A DNA stretch of 64,000 nt, taken from Bradyrhizobium sp. CCGUVB4N (lineage in GTDB: Bacteria > Pseudomonadota > Alphaproteobacteria > Rhizobiales > Xanthobacteraceae). The DNA is taken from contig NZ_JANADP010000001.1 in the NCBI RefSeq assembly GCF_024199945.1, positions 372,001 through 436,000 of the forward strand, given 5' to 3'. Numbering within the stretch: the stretch's first letter is position 1; the number at the start of each line of letters is the position of its first letter. The position numbers were made by a program, and so were the translations under genes. Positions 16,349-25,979 of the stretch are shown one piece after another. The notes beneath the pieces are model-generated. The model was given only the letters and a program-made list of their open reading frames with translations, made no database searches and was not told the origin of the DNA.

Positions 16349-16552
16349 CTAGTCCTTCAGCCTCCACGACGTGGATTTCCACGGCATCAAATTCTCGACC
16401 TTCCACCGCTTGAACATCGCTGGTGGCCAATGGCTGAGCCGTGATGTCTCCTCGACCTCGGGCTTGGCGACGATGCGCAGCGGCGTTGCGCGCCGCCGGT
16501 GCTGGCGGGTCGCATCGCTGATCAGATCGACATATTCGGGCTTGTTGGCCAT
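16349..16552 (-). CDS. Small hypothetical protein abutting the IS element
   Basis: A 67-residue basic, Trp-containing product (MANKPEYVDLISDATRQHRRR...WRLKD) without recognised domain. Its TAG stop is made from the TA target duplication plus the last base of the IS, and the pre-insertion sequence would also have read TAG, so the protein is unchanged by the insertion. It is transcribed in the same sense as leuC but 92 bp downstream of it. Confidence 0.55.
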   Translation of the reverse strand: MANKPEYVDLISDATRQHRRRATPLRIVAKPEVEETSRLSHWPPAMFKRWKVENLMPWKSTSWRLKD

Positions 16553-16644
16553 GAGGTGTCCCCGCGAAACCGTCGCGAGGACACAATGTGGGTGACGCGG
16601 ATTAACGGCCGTTTGCCGCGATCACTACAATTGCAAGGAGTGGC

Positions 16645-18051
<1,407 letters not shown>

Positions 18052-18323
18052 GAGCTTCAGCTCCGAACAATGTTGTATCAGCGGATATGCGCGGTCACGC
18101 GCGGGGCAACAGGGCAGTCTTCAGCGCAGCCTTTAAGCTGCGGGACTAAGCTCTGACGTTGCCGAGGTCGCGAAGCGTCCGAAGAACCGGCCAGGCAGCC
18201 GCGAGCGATCGTCGATGACGATGCGCTGAGGAGCTACGAAGCTGGTCAGATCTGGAAACATTCCAAGAATATATAGCAGGCCGAGTTGGAAGCGCGAGAG
18301 CTTTGACACGCACGGCTGACGCA
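18052..18323. other. leuC-rplS intergenic region
   Basis: No convincing gene is present. It must contain the leuC promoter. A 64-codon minus-strand ORF (18133-18327) runs into the rplS terminator and lacks a family or ribosome site. I see no attenuator-type Leu-codon leader peptide. Confidence 0.4.
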
Positions 18324-18353
18324 ACAAAAAAGCGCGGGGTTTTGCCCCGCGCT
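18324..18353 (-). terminator. Rho-independent terminator of the ribosomal-protein operon
   Basis: The stem AGCGCGGGG / CCCCGCGCT with a short TTTTG loop is followed, on the minus strand, by a TTTTTTG run. It lies 27 bp after the rplS stop. Confidence 0.92.
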
Positions 18354-18379
18354 CTCGAAAACTTGCCTGGTGGCGGGGC

Positions 18380-18760
18380 TTACTCGCCGACCGCGGTCTG
18401 GCGGTCCTGCTTCTCGACGATGCGGGCCGACTTGCCGCGAAGGTTGCGGAGGTAATAGAGCTTGGCGCGACGCACCTTGCCGCGGCGCACCACCTTGATC
18501 GAGTCGATCATCGGCGACATCACCGGGAACACGCGCTCCACGCCTTCACCGTAAGAGATCTTGCGAACGGTGAAGCTCTCGTTGAGGCCAGCGCCGGAAC
18601 GGCCGATGCAAACGCCTTCATAGGCCTGCACGCGCGTGCGGTCGCCTTCGACGACCTTCACGTTGACGATCACGGTGTCGCCGGGACCGAATTCCGGAAT
18701 TTCCTTGGTGGCGGAGAGCTTGTCGAATTGCTCTTTTTCAAGCTGTTGGATCAGGTTCAT
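18380..18760 (-). CDS. rplS: 50S ribosomal protein L19
   Basis: The 126-residue protein sits at the 30S-50S interface. ATG 18760 gives [11 protein letters not shown] and has GGAGAT upstream; a longer in-frame ORF lacks family homology. [29 protein letters not shown] and [25 protein letters not shown] are diagnostic for L19. It is the last gene of the rpsP-rimM-trmD-rplS set and is followed by a strong terminator. Confidence 0.97.
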   Translation of the reverse strand: MNLIQQLEKEQFDKLSATKEIPEFGPGDTVIVNVKVVEGDRTRVQAYEGVCIGRSGAGLNESFTVRKISYGEGVERVFPVMSPMIDSIKVVRRGKVRRAKLYYLRNLRGKSARIVEKQDRQTAVGE

Positions 18761-18869
18761 GGGTAAATCTCCATCGGCGCGCCCAGCCTTGGAAACGGGG
18801 GCTGCGCGAAATTCGTTTATCCAGCCATTGCGGATGTGGGCGCTCCTATAAGGCAAGCCGGAGCGTTTG

Positions 18870-19625
18870 TCACCCGTCTGTCTTGTTTTTTGGCGTTTTT
18901 TGGCGCCTCGGCCGATTCGGGGCTTTCGGCGGGATTTGGGCCCATAAATCCGGCCGCCGGGCCTCTGTCAGGGCCTCCGATTGCGCCCGCCGCCAGGCGG
19001 CGACCTTGGCGTGGTCGCCCGAGGTCAGGATCTCAGGGATCGGAACCCCCTCGAACAGCTGCGGGCGGGTGTATTGGGGGTATTCGAGCAGGCCATCGGA
19101 AAAACTCTCTTCGGTTCCCGAGGCTTCCTTGCCCATCACCCCCGGCAGCAGCCGGACGCAGGCGTCGATCAGGGCCAATGCTGCGATTTCGCCTCCCGAG
19201 AGCACGTAATCGCCGATCGAGACCTCCTCGAGGGCGCGGGCGTCGATCACCCGCTGGTCGATCCCCTCGAACCGCCCGCAGACGATCAAGGGGCCGGGGC
19301 CCTGGGCAAGTTCGGCGACGCGGGCCTGGGTCAATGGCTGACCCCGGGGGCTCATCAGCAGCTTTGGCCGGTCCGGGCTGATCCCCACGGCGTCGATGGC
19401 GGCGGCCAGAACGTCCGCCCGCAGCACCATGCCCGGGCCGCCGCCGGCGGGGGTGTCGTCGACGCTGCGGTGGTGGTCCGTGGCGGAAGCCCGGATGTCC
19501 CGCGCCTCGATCTCCCAGAGGCCGGAGGCCAGCGCCCGGCCGGCCAGGCTCACGCCAAGCGGCCCCGGAAACATTTCCGGAAACAGTGTCAGCACCGTCG
19601 CGCGCCAAGGGGAGGGATTGGTCAT
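18870..19625 (-). CDS. trmD: tRNA (guanine-N1)-methyltransferase
   Basis: The 251-residue SPOUT enzyme methylates G37 of tRNAs with SAM, preventing frameshifts. The knot region reads [16 protein letters not shown] and [11 protein letters not shown], and [14 protein letters not shown] is the substrate loop. The C-terminal tail ([14 protein letters not shown]) is basic and extended. It follows a pair of unrelated secreted-protein genes rather than rimM directly. Confidence 0.96.
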   Translation of the reverse strand: MTNPSPWRATVLTLFPEMFPGPLGVSLAGRALASGLWEIEARDIRASATDHHRSVDDTPAGGGPGMVLRADVLAAAIDAVGISPDRPKLLMSPRGQPLTQARVAELAQGPGPLIVCGRFEGIDQRVIDARALEEVSIGDYVLSGGEIAALALIDACVRLLPGVMGKEASGTEESFSDGLLEYPQYTRPQLFEGVPIPEILTSGDHAKVAAWRRAQSEALTEARRPDLWAQIPPKAPNRPRRQKTPKNKTDG

Positions 19626-19673
19626 CGCCGCTGGTTAGGGCATTGCGGCCGGCAGGTCGAGGCCCCGCAGGCC

Positions 19674-20357
19674 TCAGTTCTTGCGGCCGTATTCGACGAG
19701 CTCGAAGGTGTTGTTGAGCAGCAAATGGCCGTTGGCCCGCGAGGCAAGGGAACGCTTCACCCAGTGGTCGATGGCTGGTGCGTACCAGACCACGGTGGTG
19801 ATGTCGTTCTTGCGCGTCGGGTCGTTGGTCGGCCGTCGCAGATACGTCGCTTCGATCTTGTAGGTCTCGAACGTGCCGGCCTTGGTCGTGACGGTCTCCT
19901 GACCGACCACCTTCGAACGGCCCGAGCGCTTCCAGATGTAGCCTTTGGCGTTGTTGACGTCGTCGGCGGAGAAGCTCCAGCTGTCGCCAACCTTCAGCGG
20001 CGTATGGATGCCGCTGCCGTCGCCGGGCTGATATTTCCATTCGCCCGATGTCTTCACGTTCCACGATCGATCGAAGACGATCATGCCCTCGGTTTCCTTG
20101 CCTTGGGTCGTGACGCGGATGCTGATCTCGCTCGGCGAGACCTCGGTGACGAGGTGCGTGCGGACTGCAGTGATCTTTCCACTGATCTCATCGCGCAACT
20201 CAAAGGTCCAGAAGTCGCCCTGGAGCGGCTCCTCCATGGCCGTCACCGGCTTTGCCGCGGCAGGCGCCGACGGGGTTGCGGGCGCATCGTCAGCGGCCGA
20301 GGCTGATGTGCTTGCAACAAGCAGGCAAGTCATCGCCATCATCGATTTGCGAAGCAT
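19674..20357 (-). CDS. Secreted protein, paralogue B of a tandem pair
   Basis: The 227-residue product starts at ATG 20357 with a GGGGGA box. A signal peptide (MAMTCLLVASTSASA) and an Ala/Pro linker precede a domain that begins MEEPLQGDFWTFELRDEISG and ends IDHWVKRSLASR...ELVEYGRKN. The motif GTFETYKIE followed by WYAPAIDHWVKR resembles DUF3108/TapB-type periplasmic beta proteins; this is a resemblance only. It is 41 bp downstream of its paralogue. Function unknown. Confidence 0.7.
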   Translation of the reverse strand: MLRKSMMAMTCLLVASTSASAADDAPATPSAPAAAKPVTAMEEPLQGDFWTFELRDEISGKITAVRTHLVTEVSPSEISIRVTTQGKETEGMIVFDRSWNVKTSGEWKYQPGDGSGIHTPLKVGDSWSFSADDVNNAKGYIWKRSGRSKVVGQETVTTKAGTFETYKIEATYLRRPTNDPTRKNDITTVVWYAPAIDHWVKRSLASRANGHLLLNNTFELVEYGRKN

Positions 20358-20398
20358 CGTAACGTCCCCCACCATGTCTCTGTTCGCAGCCTGATCGA

Positions 20399-21079
20399 CT
20401 AGCGGCGCCCGTACTCGACCAGCTCGGCCATGCTGCGGTCGCGGACGCGGCCGTCGGAACGGCTGACATTGGCGCGCTTCACCCAGTGATTGATCGACGG
20501 CGCGTACCAGATCTGCTGCTCGGACAGATATTTCTTGGTGGTATCGTTGGCATTGCGAGACTCGATCGCGATCTCGATCTTGTAGGTCTCGAACGTTCCG
20601 GCGCGGGTGGTGAGGCTCTCCTGAGCCGTCACCTTCGCCGTGCCCGTCCGCTTCAGGCTGATGCCGTTGGAGCTGTTGAAGTCGGTGGCCTTCACCGGCC
20701 AGCTCTTGCCGACCGCGAGTGGAGCGCGGATGCCCATGCCGTCATTGGGCGTCGATCGCCAGATGCCGTTGGTGATCATGTCCCAGGCGCGATCGTAGCT
20801 CTGAAAACCGAGGTCGGATTTGCCGAGAACAGCAAGCCTGATGCCGATCTCCGTCGGCGAGATGTCCGTGATGGTGTGCGTGATGGTCGATTTGAGATCA
20901 CCCGTGATCTCGTCGCGCACCTCATAGGTCCAGTGATCGCCGATTTCCGGCTCTTCCATCGTCTCTTGCGATGACGTGGCCTGGGCCGTTGGCGCGGGTG
21001 GCTGGGCGGCAGTCTGGGCTGTTGCGGCCCCCGCAAACGCGAGCAGGCCAATCGTTGCCAGAAGACAGCGGCGCAGCAT
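20399..21079 (-). CDS. Secreted protein, paralogue A of a tandem pair
   Basis: The 226-residue product starts at ATG 21079 with GGAG upstream. A signal peptide (LATIGLLAFAGAATA/QT) precedes a domain clearly homologous to the next gene: MEEPEIGDHWTYEVRDEITGD, TRAGTFETYKIE, WYAPSINHWVKR and a final ELVEYGRR. The pair arose by duplication. It sits between rimM and trmD inside a translation operon, so it is probably co-transcribed with it. Function unknown. Confidence 0.7.
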   Translation of the reverse strand: MLRRCLLATIGLLAFAGAATAQTAAQPPAPTAQATSSQETMEEPEIGDHWTYEVRDEITGDLKSTITHTITDISPTEIGIRLAVLGKSDLGFQSYDRAWDMITNGIWRSTPNDGMGIRAPLAVGKSWPVKATDFNSSNGISLKRTGTAKVTAQESLTTRAGTFETYKIEIAIESRNANDTTKKYLSEQQIWYAPSINHWVKRANVSRSDGRVRDRSMAELVEYGRR

Positions 21080-21197
21080 GATTATCTCCGGATGTCGGGA
21101 ATCGCTGGGTTGGAAGGTGCAACCCAAGCGTGAACCAGCCGGATGCCAAACGCAAGCCCCTGCTGCGGAGAATGGTCAGCGTGCCGTTACAGTGCCG

Positions 21198-21722
21198 TCA
21201 TGACGACGATTTCGGATCGTCGCCCTCGATCACCTCGGGCAGCTCGATCACGACGCGGCCGCCGGCGAGATCGACCTCGGGCACCACTGCGTTGGTGAAC
21301 GGCAGCAGCATCGTCGGGCCCTTGAGGGGCGCGATCTCGATGATGTCGCCGGCACCGAAATTATGGATCGCGAGCACGCGGCCGAGCCCATCGCCTGCCG
21401 TGGTGACGGCGGCGAGCCCGATCAGATCGGCGTGGTAATATTCGTCCTCGTCGGTCACGGGCAGTTTTTCGCGCGCGACGTGGAGTTCGATTCCGTTGAG
21501 GCGCTCGGCCTCATCGCGGGTCGTGACGCCCTTGAAGGTCGCGACCAGATGGTCCTTGGCTTCGCGGACCTGCGCCAGTTCGAACTGGCGCTTGCCGTCC
21601 TTGGAGAGCAGCGGACCGTAGCGCTTCACGGCAAAGGGATCTTCGGTGAAGGTCCACAATTTGACCGCGCCGCGCACGCCATGCGCGGCGCCGATCCGCG
21701 CGACGCAGATCAGCGCCGACAT
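21198..21722 (-). CDS. rimM: Ribosome maturation factor RimM
   Basis: The 174-residue factor assists 30S head assembly through S19. The N-terminal domain has [25 protein letters not shown], and the PRC-barrel C-terminal half contains [27 protein letters not shown] and [21 protein letters not shown], all typical. It lies 9 bp downstream of rpsP. Confidence 0.96.
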   Translation of the reverse strand: MSALICVARIGAAHGVRGAVKLWTFTEDPFAVKRYGPLLSKDGKRQFELAQVREAKDHLVATFKGVTTRDEAERLNGIELHVAREKLPVTDEDEYYHADLIGLAAVTTAGDGLGRVLAIHNFGAGDIIEIAPLKGPTMLLPFTNAVVPEVDLAGGRVVIELPEVIEGDDPKSSS

Positions 21723-21731
21723 GGATGAGCC

Positions 21732-22064
21732 TTAGCCCTTCGCTGCGGCTTCGGCCTGCGCCTTGCGCTCCTTGCGCGGCACGGCCTTCTCGGGGTTGTT
21801 GCGCGCTTCGCGCTTCTTGACGCCGGCGGCATCGAGGAAGCGGGACACGCGGTCCGACGGCTGCGCGCCCTTGGCGAGCCAGGCCTTCACCTTGTCCATG
21901 TCGAGCTTCAGGCGGGTCTCGTTGTCCTTCGGCAGCAGCGGGTTGAAATAGCCGAGACGCTCGATGAAGCGGCCATCGCGGGGAAAACGCGAGTCGGCGA
22001 CGACGACGTGATAGACGGGACGCTTCTTGGTGCCTGCACGGGCGAGGCGGATAACGACGGACAT
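21732..22064 (-). CDS. rpsP: 30S ribosomal protein S16
   Basis: The 110-residue protein begins [42 protein letters not shown], the standard S16 sequence. The C-terminus carries a Lys/Ala-rich tail, as in other alphaproteobacteria. AAGGAGAA precedes ATG 22064. It follows ffh in transcription order, with 83 bp between. Confidence 0.97.
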   Translation of the reverse strand: MSVVIRLARAGTKKRPVYHVVVADSRFPRDGRFIERLGYFNPLLPKDNETRLKLDMDKVKAWLAKGAQPSDRVSRFLDAAGVKKREARNNPEKAVPRKERKAQAEAAAKG

Positions 22065-22147
22065 TCAGTTCTCCTTCAAAGTACGTTATGTTCGGTTGAT
22101 TGGTATTTTCGCGCCGCGCGAGACCTGCGTCCTTCGCGACGAATTCC

Positions 22148-23695
22148 TCATTTCTTCTTGCCTGGAAAACCGCCGAGGCCCGGCAGCGTCGGCTTGCCGC
22201 TCAGCCCGGTCAGTCCAGGAACGTTCGGCAGACCGGTGCGAAGACCGGCCGGCAAATCCTTCGGCAGGCTGGGCAGACCCTGTCCGCCGCCACTCTGCAT
22301 CTTCTCCTGCAGCGCCTTCATCTCGTCCGGAGACGGCATCTTCATGCCGCCGCCGAAGCCCATCGCCTGCGCGATGCCGGCGAGCGGGCCGCGCTTGCCC
22401 GAGCCCATGGCCTTCATCACGTCGGCCATGTTCCGGTGCATCTTCAGCAGCTTGTTGACCTGCTCGACGCTCTGGCCGCTTCCTGCAGCGATACGCTTCT
22501 TGCGGCTGGCCTTGAGCAGGTCGGGATGACGGCGCTCGTCGCGCGTCATGGAATCGATCACCGCGACCTGGCGCTTCAAAATCTTGTCGTCGATGCCGGC
22601 GGCCGCGATCTGGTTCTTCATCTTGGCGATGCCGGGCATCATGCCCATCAGGCCGCTGATGCCGCCCATGTTCGCCATCTGCAGCAGCTGCTCGCGCATG
22701 TCGTTGAGGTCGAACTGACCCTTGCGCATGCGCTCGGCGGTGCGCGCCGCCTTCTCCGCGTCGATATTGGCGGCGGCGCGTTCGACCAGCGAAACGACGT
22801 CGCCCATGCCGAGGATGCGGCCGGCGATACGATCGGGATGGAAATCTTCCAGCGCATCGGTCTTTTCACCGGTGCCGATCAGCTTGATCGGCTTGCCGGT
22901 GACCGCGCGCATCGACAGCGCAGCGCCGCCACGGCCGTCGCCGTCGACACGTGTCAGCACGATGCCGGTGAGGCCGACGCGCTGATCGAACGACCGCGCG
23001 AGATTCACGGCGTCCTGGCCGGTGAGGCTATCCGCGACCAGCAGCACTTCATGCGGATTGGCAGCCGCTTTGATCGCGGCCGCTTCCGCCATCATCTCTT
23101 CGTCGAGCGTGGTGCGGCCGGCGGTGTCGAGCAGCACGATGTCGTAACCGCCGAGCTTGCCGGCCTCGAGTGCGCGCTTTGCGATCTGCGGCGGCTGCTG
23201 GCCCGCGACGATCGGCAGCGTCGGAATGTCGAGGTCGCGGCCGAGCACGGCGAGCTGCTCCATCGCCGCCGGGCGATAGACGTCGAGCGAGGCCATCAGC
23301 ACCTTGCGCTTGTCGCGCTGGACCAGGCGGCGGGCGAGCTTTGCGGTGGTGGTCGTCTTACCGGAGCCTTGCAGGCCGACCATCATGATCGGCACCGGCG
23401 GCACGGAGTTGACGTCGATGGTCTGGCTTTCGGCGCCGAGCGTGTTGATCAGCTCGTCATGGACGATCTTGACCACCATCTGGCCGGGGGTCACCGACTT
23501 GACGACGGTGGCGCCGATCGCCTGCTCGCGGACGCGTTCGGTGAAGCTGCGAACGACCTCGAGCGCGACGTCGGCCTCGAGCAGCGCGCGGCGCACCTCG
23601 CGCATCGCGGCGTCGACGTCCTTTTCGGTCAGCGCACCGCGCCCCGTCAGACGATCGAGAATGCCACCAAGCCGTTCCGACAGATTGTCGAACAA
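22148..23695 (-). CDS. ffh: Signal recognition particle protein (Ffh/SRP54)
   Basis: The 515-residue GTPase binds signal peptides and 4.5S RNA to target membrane proteins co-translationally. The N and G domains contain GLQGSGKT (107-114), DTAGRT, and TRVDGDGRGG. The C-terminal M domain is Met- and Gly-rich. The frame begins with TTG at 23695, with AAGGGA eight bases upstream; no in-frame ATG precedes it. The partner GTPase gene ftsY is at 31149. Confidence 0.96.
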   Translation of the reverse strand: MFDNLSERLGGILDRLTGRGALTEKDVDAAMREVRRALLEADVALEVVRSFTERVREQAIGATVVKSVTPGQMVVKIVHDELINTLGAESQTIDVNSVPPVPIMMVGLQGSGKTTTTAKLARRLVQRDKRKVLMASLDVYRPAAMEQLAVLGRDLDIPTLPIVAGQQPPQIAKRALEAGKLGGYDIVLLDTAGRTTLDEEMMAEAAAIKAAANPHEVLLVADSLTGQDAVNLARSFDQRVGLTGIVLTRVDGDGRGGAALSMRAVTGKPIKLIGTGEKTDALEDFHPDRIAGRILGMGDVVSLVERAAANIDAEKAARTAERMRKGQFDLNDMREQLLQMANMGGISGLMGMMPGIAKMKNQIAAAGIDDKILKRQVAVIDSMTRDERRHPDLLKASRKKRIAAGSGQSVEQVNKLLKMHRNMADVMKAMGSGKRGPLAGIAQAMGFGGGMKMPSPDEMKALQEKMQSGGGQGLPSLPKDLPAGLRTGLPNVPGLTGLSGKPTLPGLGGFPGKKK

Positions 23696-24012
23696 TGCAA
23701 TTGTCCCTTGTCATGCCCGCCGGAAAGGCGATCTTCCAAACACCTTTACGCCCGAGGGCGCACAGCGCTGTCGGGCGTTGACCTCTGGCCTCCGGGGCCA
23801 GGCGGCGGGTCGAAAAGAAAGCCTTTCCGAGAAAGTGGGCGGGTTAAACGCCGCTGACGCCCGAAAGTCAAGGAAAGTTAGGGGGCTGGAGGCCGGTTGG
23901 CAGGGCAAGATACTGAAAACGTGATCGTTTTGGGGGCGGGTTCCTTTTCCTGCCGCCCCGCCCATATAGGCGGAGATGCCTTACCGCCCCGACCATCCCT
24001 GAAGCCCGACCC
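23696..24012. other. Divergent gap between ffh and the MBL-fold gene
   Basis: These 317 bases hold the upstream regions of both genes. Apart from a GC-rich hairpin-like segment near 23934-23970, I see no gene, tRNA or repeat. Confidence 0.5.
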
Positions 24013-25077
24013 GTGCAGATCACCCGCCGCCGCATCTTCGGACTGCTCGCAGGCGGGGCCGCGCTGGTCGGAATCCCGTCCTTTTGGATCTCCCGCATGA
24101 AAAACTATGACGGCCCTGTCTCCGATCATTTCGACGGTCTGCACTTCTTCGATCCGAACGGCGCGCCGCCGAGATCGCTCGGCGAGGTGTTCCGCTGGCA
24201 GTTCGGCGGGCGGCGGAAGCGCGAGACCTGGCCGGATTGGGTGCCTAATTCTCATGCCGACACTCCGCCGGCGGGCGTCGACGGCGACAAGGTGCGGCTC
24301 TCCTTCGTCGGCCACGCGAGCTGGCTGATCCAGACCGGTGGCCTCAACATTCTCGTCGATCCCGTCTGGTCCTCGCGGGTCTCGCCGGTGGGGTGGGCCG
24401 GGCCGAAACGGCACAACGATCCCGGCATCGCTTTCGAGAAGCTGCCGAAGATCGACGTCGTGCTGGTCTCGCACGGGCACTACGATCATCTGGACATCAC
24501 GACACTGTCGCGGCTCGCGAAGAATTTCGCGCCGCGCGTCGTCACCCCGCTCGGCAATGACGTGACGATGCGGAGCGCCGACTCCGCCATCAAGGCCGAG
24601 GCGCGCGACTGGCACGACCGCGTCGAGCTCGGCGGCGGCATCGCCGTAACGCTGGTGCCGACCCGGCACTGGACGGCACGCGGCATGTTCGACCGCAACA
24701 AGTCGCTGTGGGCGAGCTTCGTGCTGGAGACGCCGGCGGGGAAGATCTACGTGGTCTGCGATTCCGGCTATGGCGATGGCGGACACTTCCGCCGCGTCGC
24801 CGAGAAGCACGGGCCGCTGCGCCTGGCGATCCTGCCCATCGGCGCCTACGAGCCGCGCTGGTTCATGCGCGACCAACACATGAATCCGGAAGACGCCGTG
24901 AAAGCGATGGATGATTGCGGTGCGCAACAGGCGCTCGGGCATCATCACGGCACGTTCCAGCTGACCGACGAGGCGATCGATGCGCCGGCCAAGGCGCTGG
25001 TGGAAGCGCTCGACGCCGCAAAGATTCCGCAGGAGCGCTTCGTCGCGATGAAGCCGGGGCAGGTGGTGGAGATTTAG
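24013..25077 (+). CDS. MBL-fold metallohydrolase with possible Tat signal
   Basis: The 354-residue protein starts at GTG 24013. The N-terminus TRRRIFGLLAGGAALVG has a twin-arginine pattern with a hydrophobic core, so export by Tat is likely. The hydrolase domain has FVGHASWLIQT, the metal site SHGHYDHLD, PTRHWTARG and GHHHGTFQLTDE, matching the UlaG/NAPE-PLD-like lactonase-phosphodiesterase group. The substrate is unknown; phospholipid cleavage is a possibility from family resemblance. Confidence 0.87.
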   Translation: MQITRRRIFGLLAGGAALVGIPSFWISRMKNYDGPVSDHFDGLHFFDPNGAPPRSLGEVFRWQFGGRRKRETWPDWVPNSHADTPPAGVDGDKVRLSFVGHASWLIQTGGLNILVDPVWSSRVSPVGWAGPKRHNDPGIAFEKLPKIDVVLVSHGHYDHLDITTLSRLAKNFAPRVVTPLGNDVTMRSADSAIKAEARDWHDRVELGGGIAVTLVPTRHWTARGMFDRNKSLWASFVLETPAGKIYVVCDSGYGDGGHFRRVAEKHGPLRLAILPIGAYEPRWFMRDQHMNPEDAVKAMDDCGAQQALGHHHGTFQLTDEAIDAPAKALVEALDAAKIPQERFVAMKPGQVVEI

Positions 25078-25102
25078 CAGAGATTGAGCTTCATTCTCCG
25101 CT

Positions 25103-25234
25103 GTCGTCCCGGACAAGCGAAGCGCAGATCCGGGACCCATACGCCGCAGCAGCGGTTTGGCGAAGATAGGCAATGATCGTCTTGCGCAACAACAACAGCT
25201 GCGGCGTATGGGTCCCGGCCTTCGCCGGGACGAC
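25103..25234. repeat. Dispersed palindromic repeat, family B copy 1
   Basis: The outer arms GTCGTCCCGG and CCGGGACGAC are inverted, with inner arms GGGACCCATACG and CGTATGGGTCCC. A related copy is at 60322-60448. It lies between convergent genes and is not coding. Confidence 0.85.
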
Positions 25235-25269
25235 ACCGTTGCTGTTGTGCGCAGCGTGCCCTTTACGGC

Positions 25270-25974
25270 CTACTGCTCTTTCGGCTTGATCGCCCAGCTC
25301 ACATTCACCGTCACCGACAGCGTTTCCTCACCCGGCGCGACGGCCGCGGGCGCGGCCATCGGGGCTGCGGCCATGCGGCCCTTGAACAGCGGCATCGGAG
25401 CGCCGCCTTCGGAGACGCTGAGCGGCGCGCCCAGGGTGACGCCGGTGGCCCTGGCGTAGATCTCGGCCTTGCGGCGGGCATCGGCCACGGCCCGTTCGCG
25501 CGCGTCATCGAGCAGCTTTGAGGCTTGCGTCACCTCGAACGAGATGTTGCCGATGTCATTGGCGCCGGCGCTGACCAGCGTGTCGATAATGCCGGCGACC
25601 TTGGTCACGTCGCGAATTTTCACGGTGACGCGGTTCGAGGCGCGGAAGCCGACGACCGGCGAGGCGCCTGTCGATTTGTTCTGGCCGTATTGCGGCTGCA
25701 GCGACAGCCGCGAGGTCTGATAATCCTTCTCGTCGATCCCCGCGCCTTTCAGCGCCAGCAGCACCTTGCCCATCGCGGCGTTGTTGGCGTCGGACGCTTC
25801 CTTCGCCGACTTGGCATCGTTGGCGACGCCGGCATCGATCTGCGCGAGGTCGGGCGCGACGGAGACGGTGGCCTCGCCACTGACGGTGATGGCAGACGGA
25901 AAATCGTCGGCGCGTGCGGGCGCGGCCAGCAGCGTGGCGGCGAGAAGGGCGGCGAGGGCAGCGGGCTTTTTCAT
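25270..25974 (-). CDS. SIMPL-domain (DUF541) periplasmic protein
   Basis: The 234-residue product has a signal peptide (LAALLAATLLAAPARA/DD) and the SIMPL pattern: ITVSGEATVSVAPDLAQIDAGV, LKGAGIDEKDYQTSRLSLQPQY, and NRVTVKIRDVTKVAGIIDTLVSAGAN. These periplasmic oligomers are linked to stress tolerance (oxidative stress in YggE-like members), without known chemistry. ATG 25974 lies five bases past the upstream gene's stop, suggesting translational coupling with the GyrI-like gene. Confidence 0.88.
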   Translation of the reverse strand: MKKPAALAALLAATLLAAPARADDFPSAITVSGEATVSVAPDLAQIDAGVANDAKSAKEASDANNAAMGKVLLALKGAGIDEKDYQTSRLSLQPQYGQNKSTGASPVVGFRASNRVTVKIRDVTKVAGIIDTLVSAGANDIGNISFEVTQASKLLDDARERAVADARRKAEIYARATGVTLGAPLSVSEGGAPMPLFKGRMAAAPMAAPAAVAPGEETLSVTVNVSWAIKPKEQ

Positions 25975-25979
25975 CGGTC

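Larger units (their letters stand above)
14863..16349. mobile_element. IS630-family insertion sequence, complete
   Basis: The element is 1487 bp. Its 25-bp terminal inverted repeats (14863-14887 and 16325-16349) begin GTAGCTCGTCAC and GTACCTCGTCAC and match at 22 of 25 positions. It is flanked by TA at 14861-14862 and 16350-16351, the target duplication expected for IS630/Tc1 types. It encodes a full-length transposase on the minus strand and a small winged-helix gene on the plus strand. The right TA is part of the stop codon of the gene at 16349-16552. Confidence 0.9.

Noticed and set aside
18133-18327. 64-codon minus-strand ORF between leuC and rplS
   Set aside because: It begins inside the rplS terminator, has no ribosome site and no recognisable domain.
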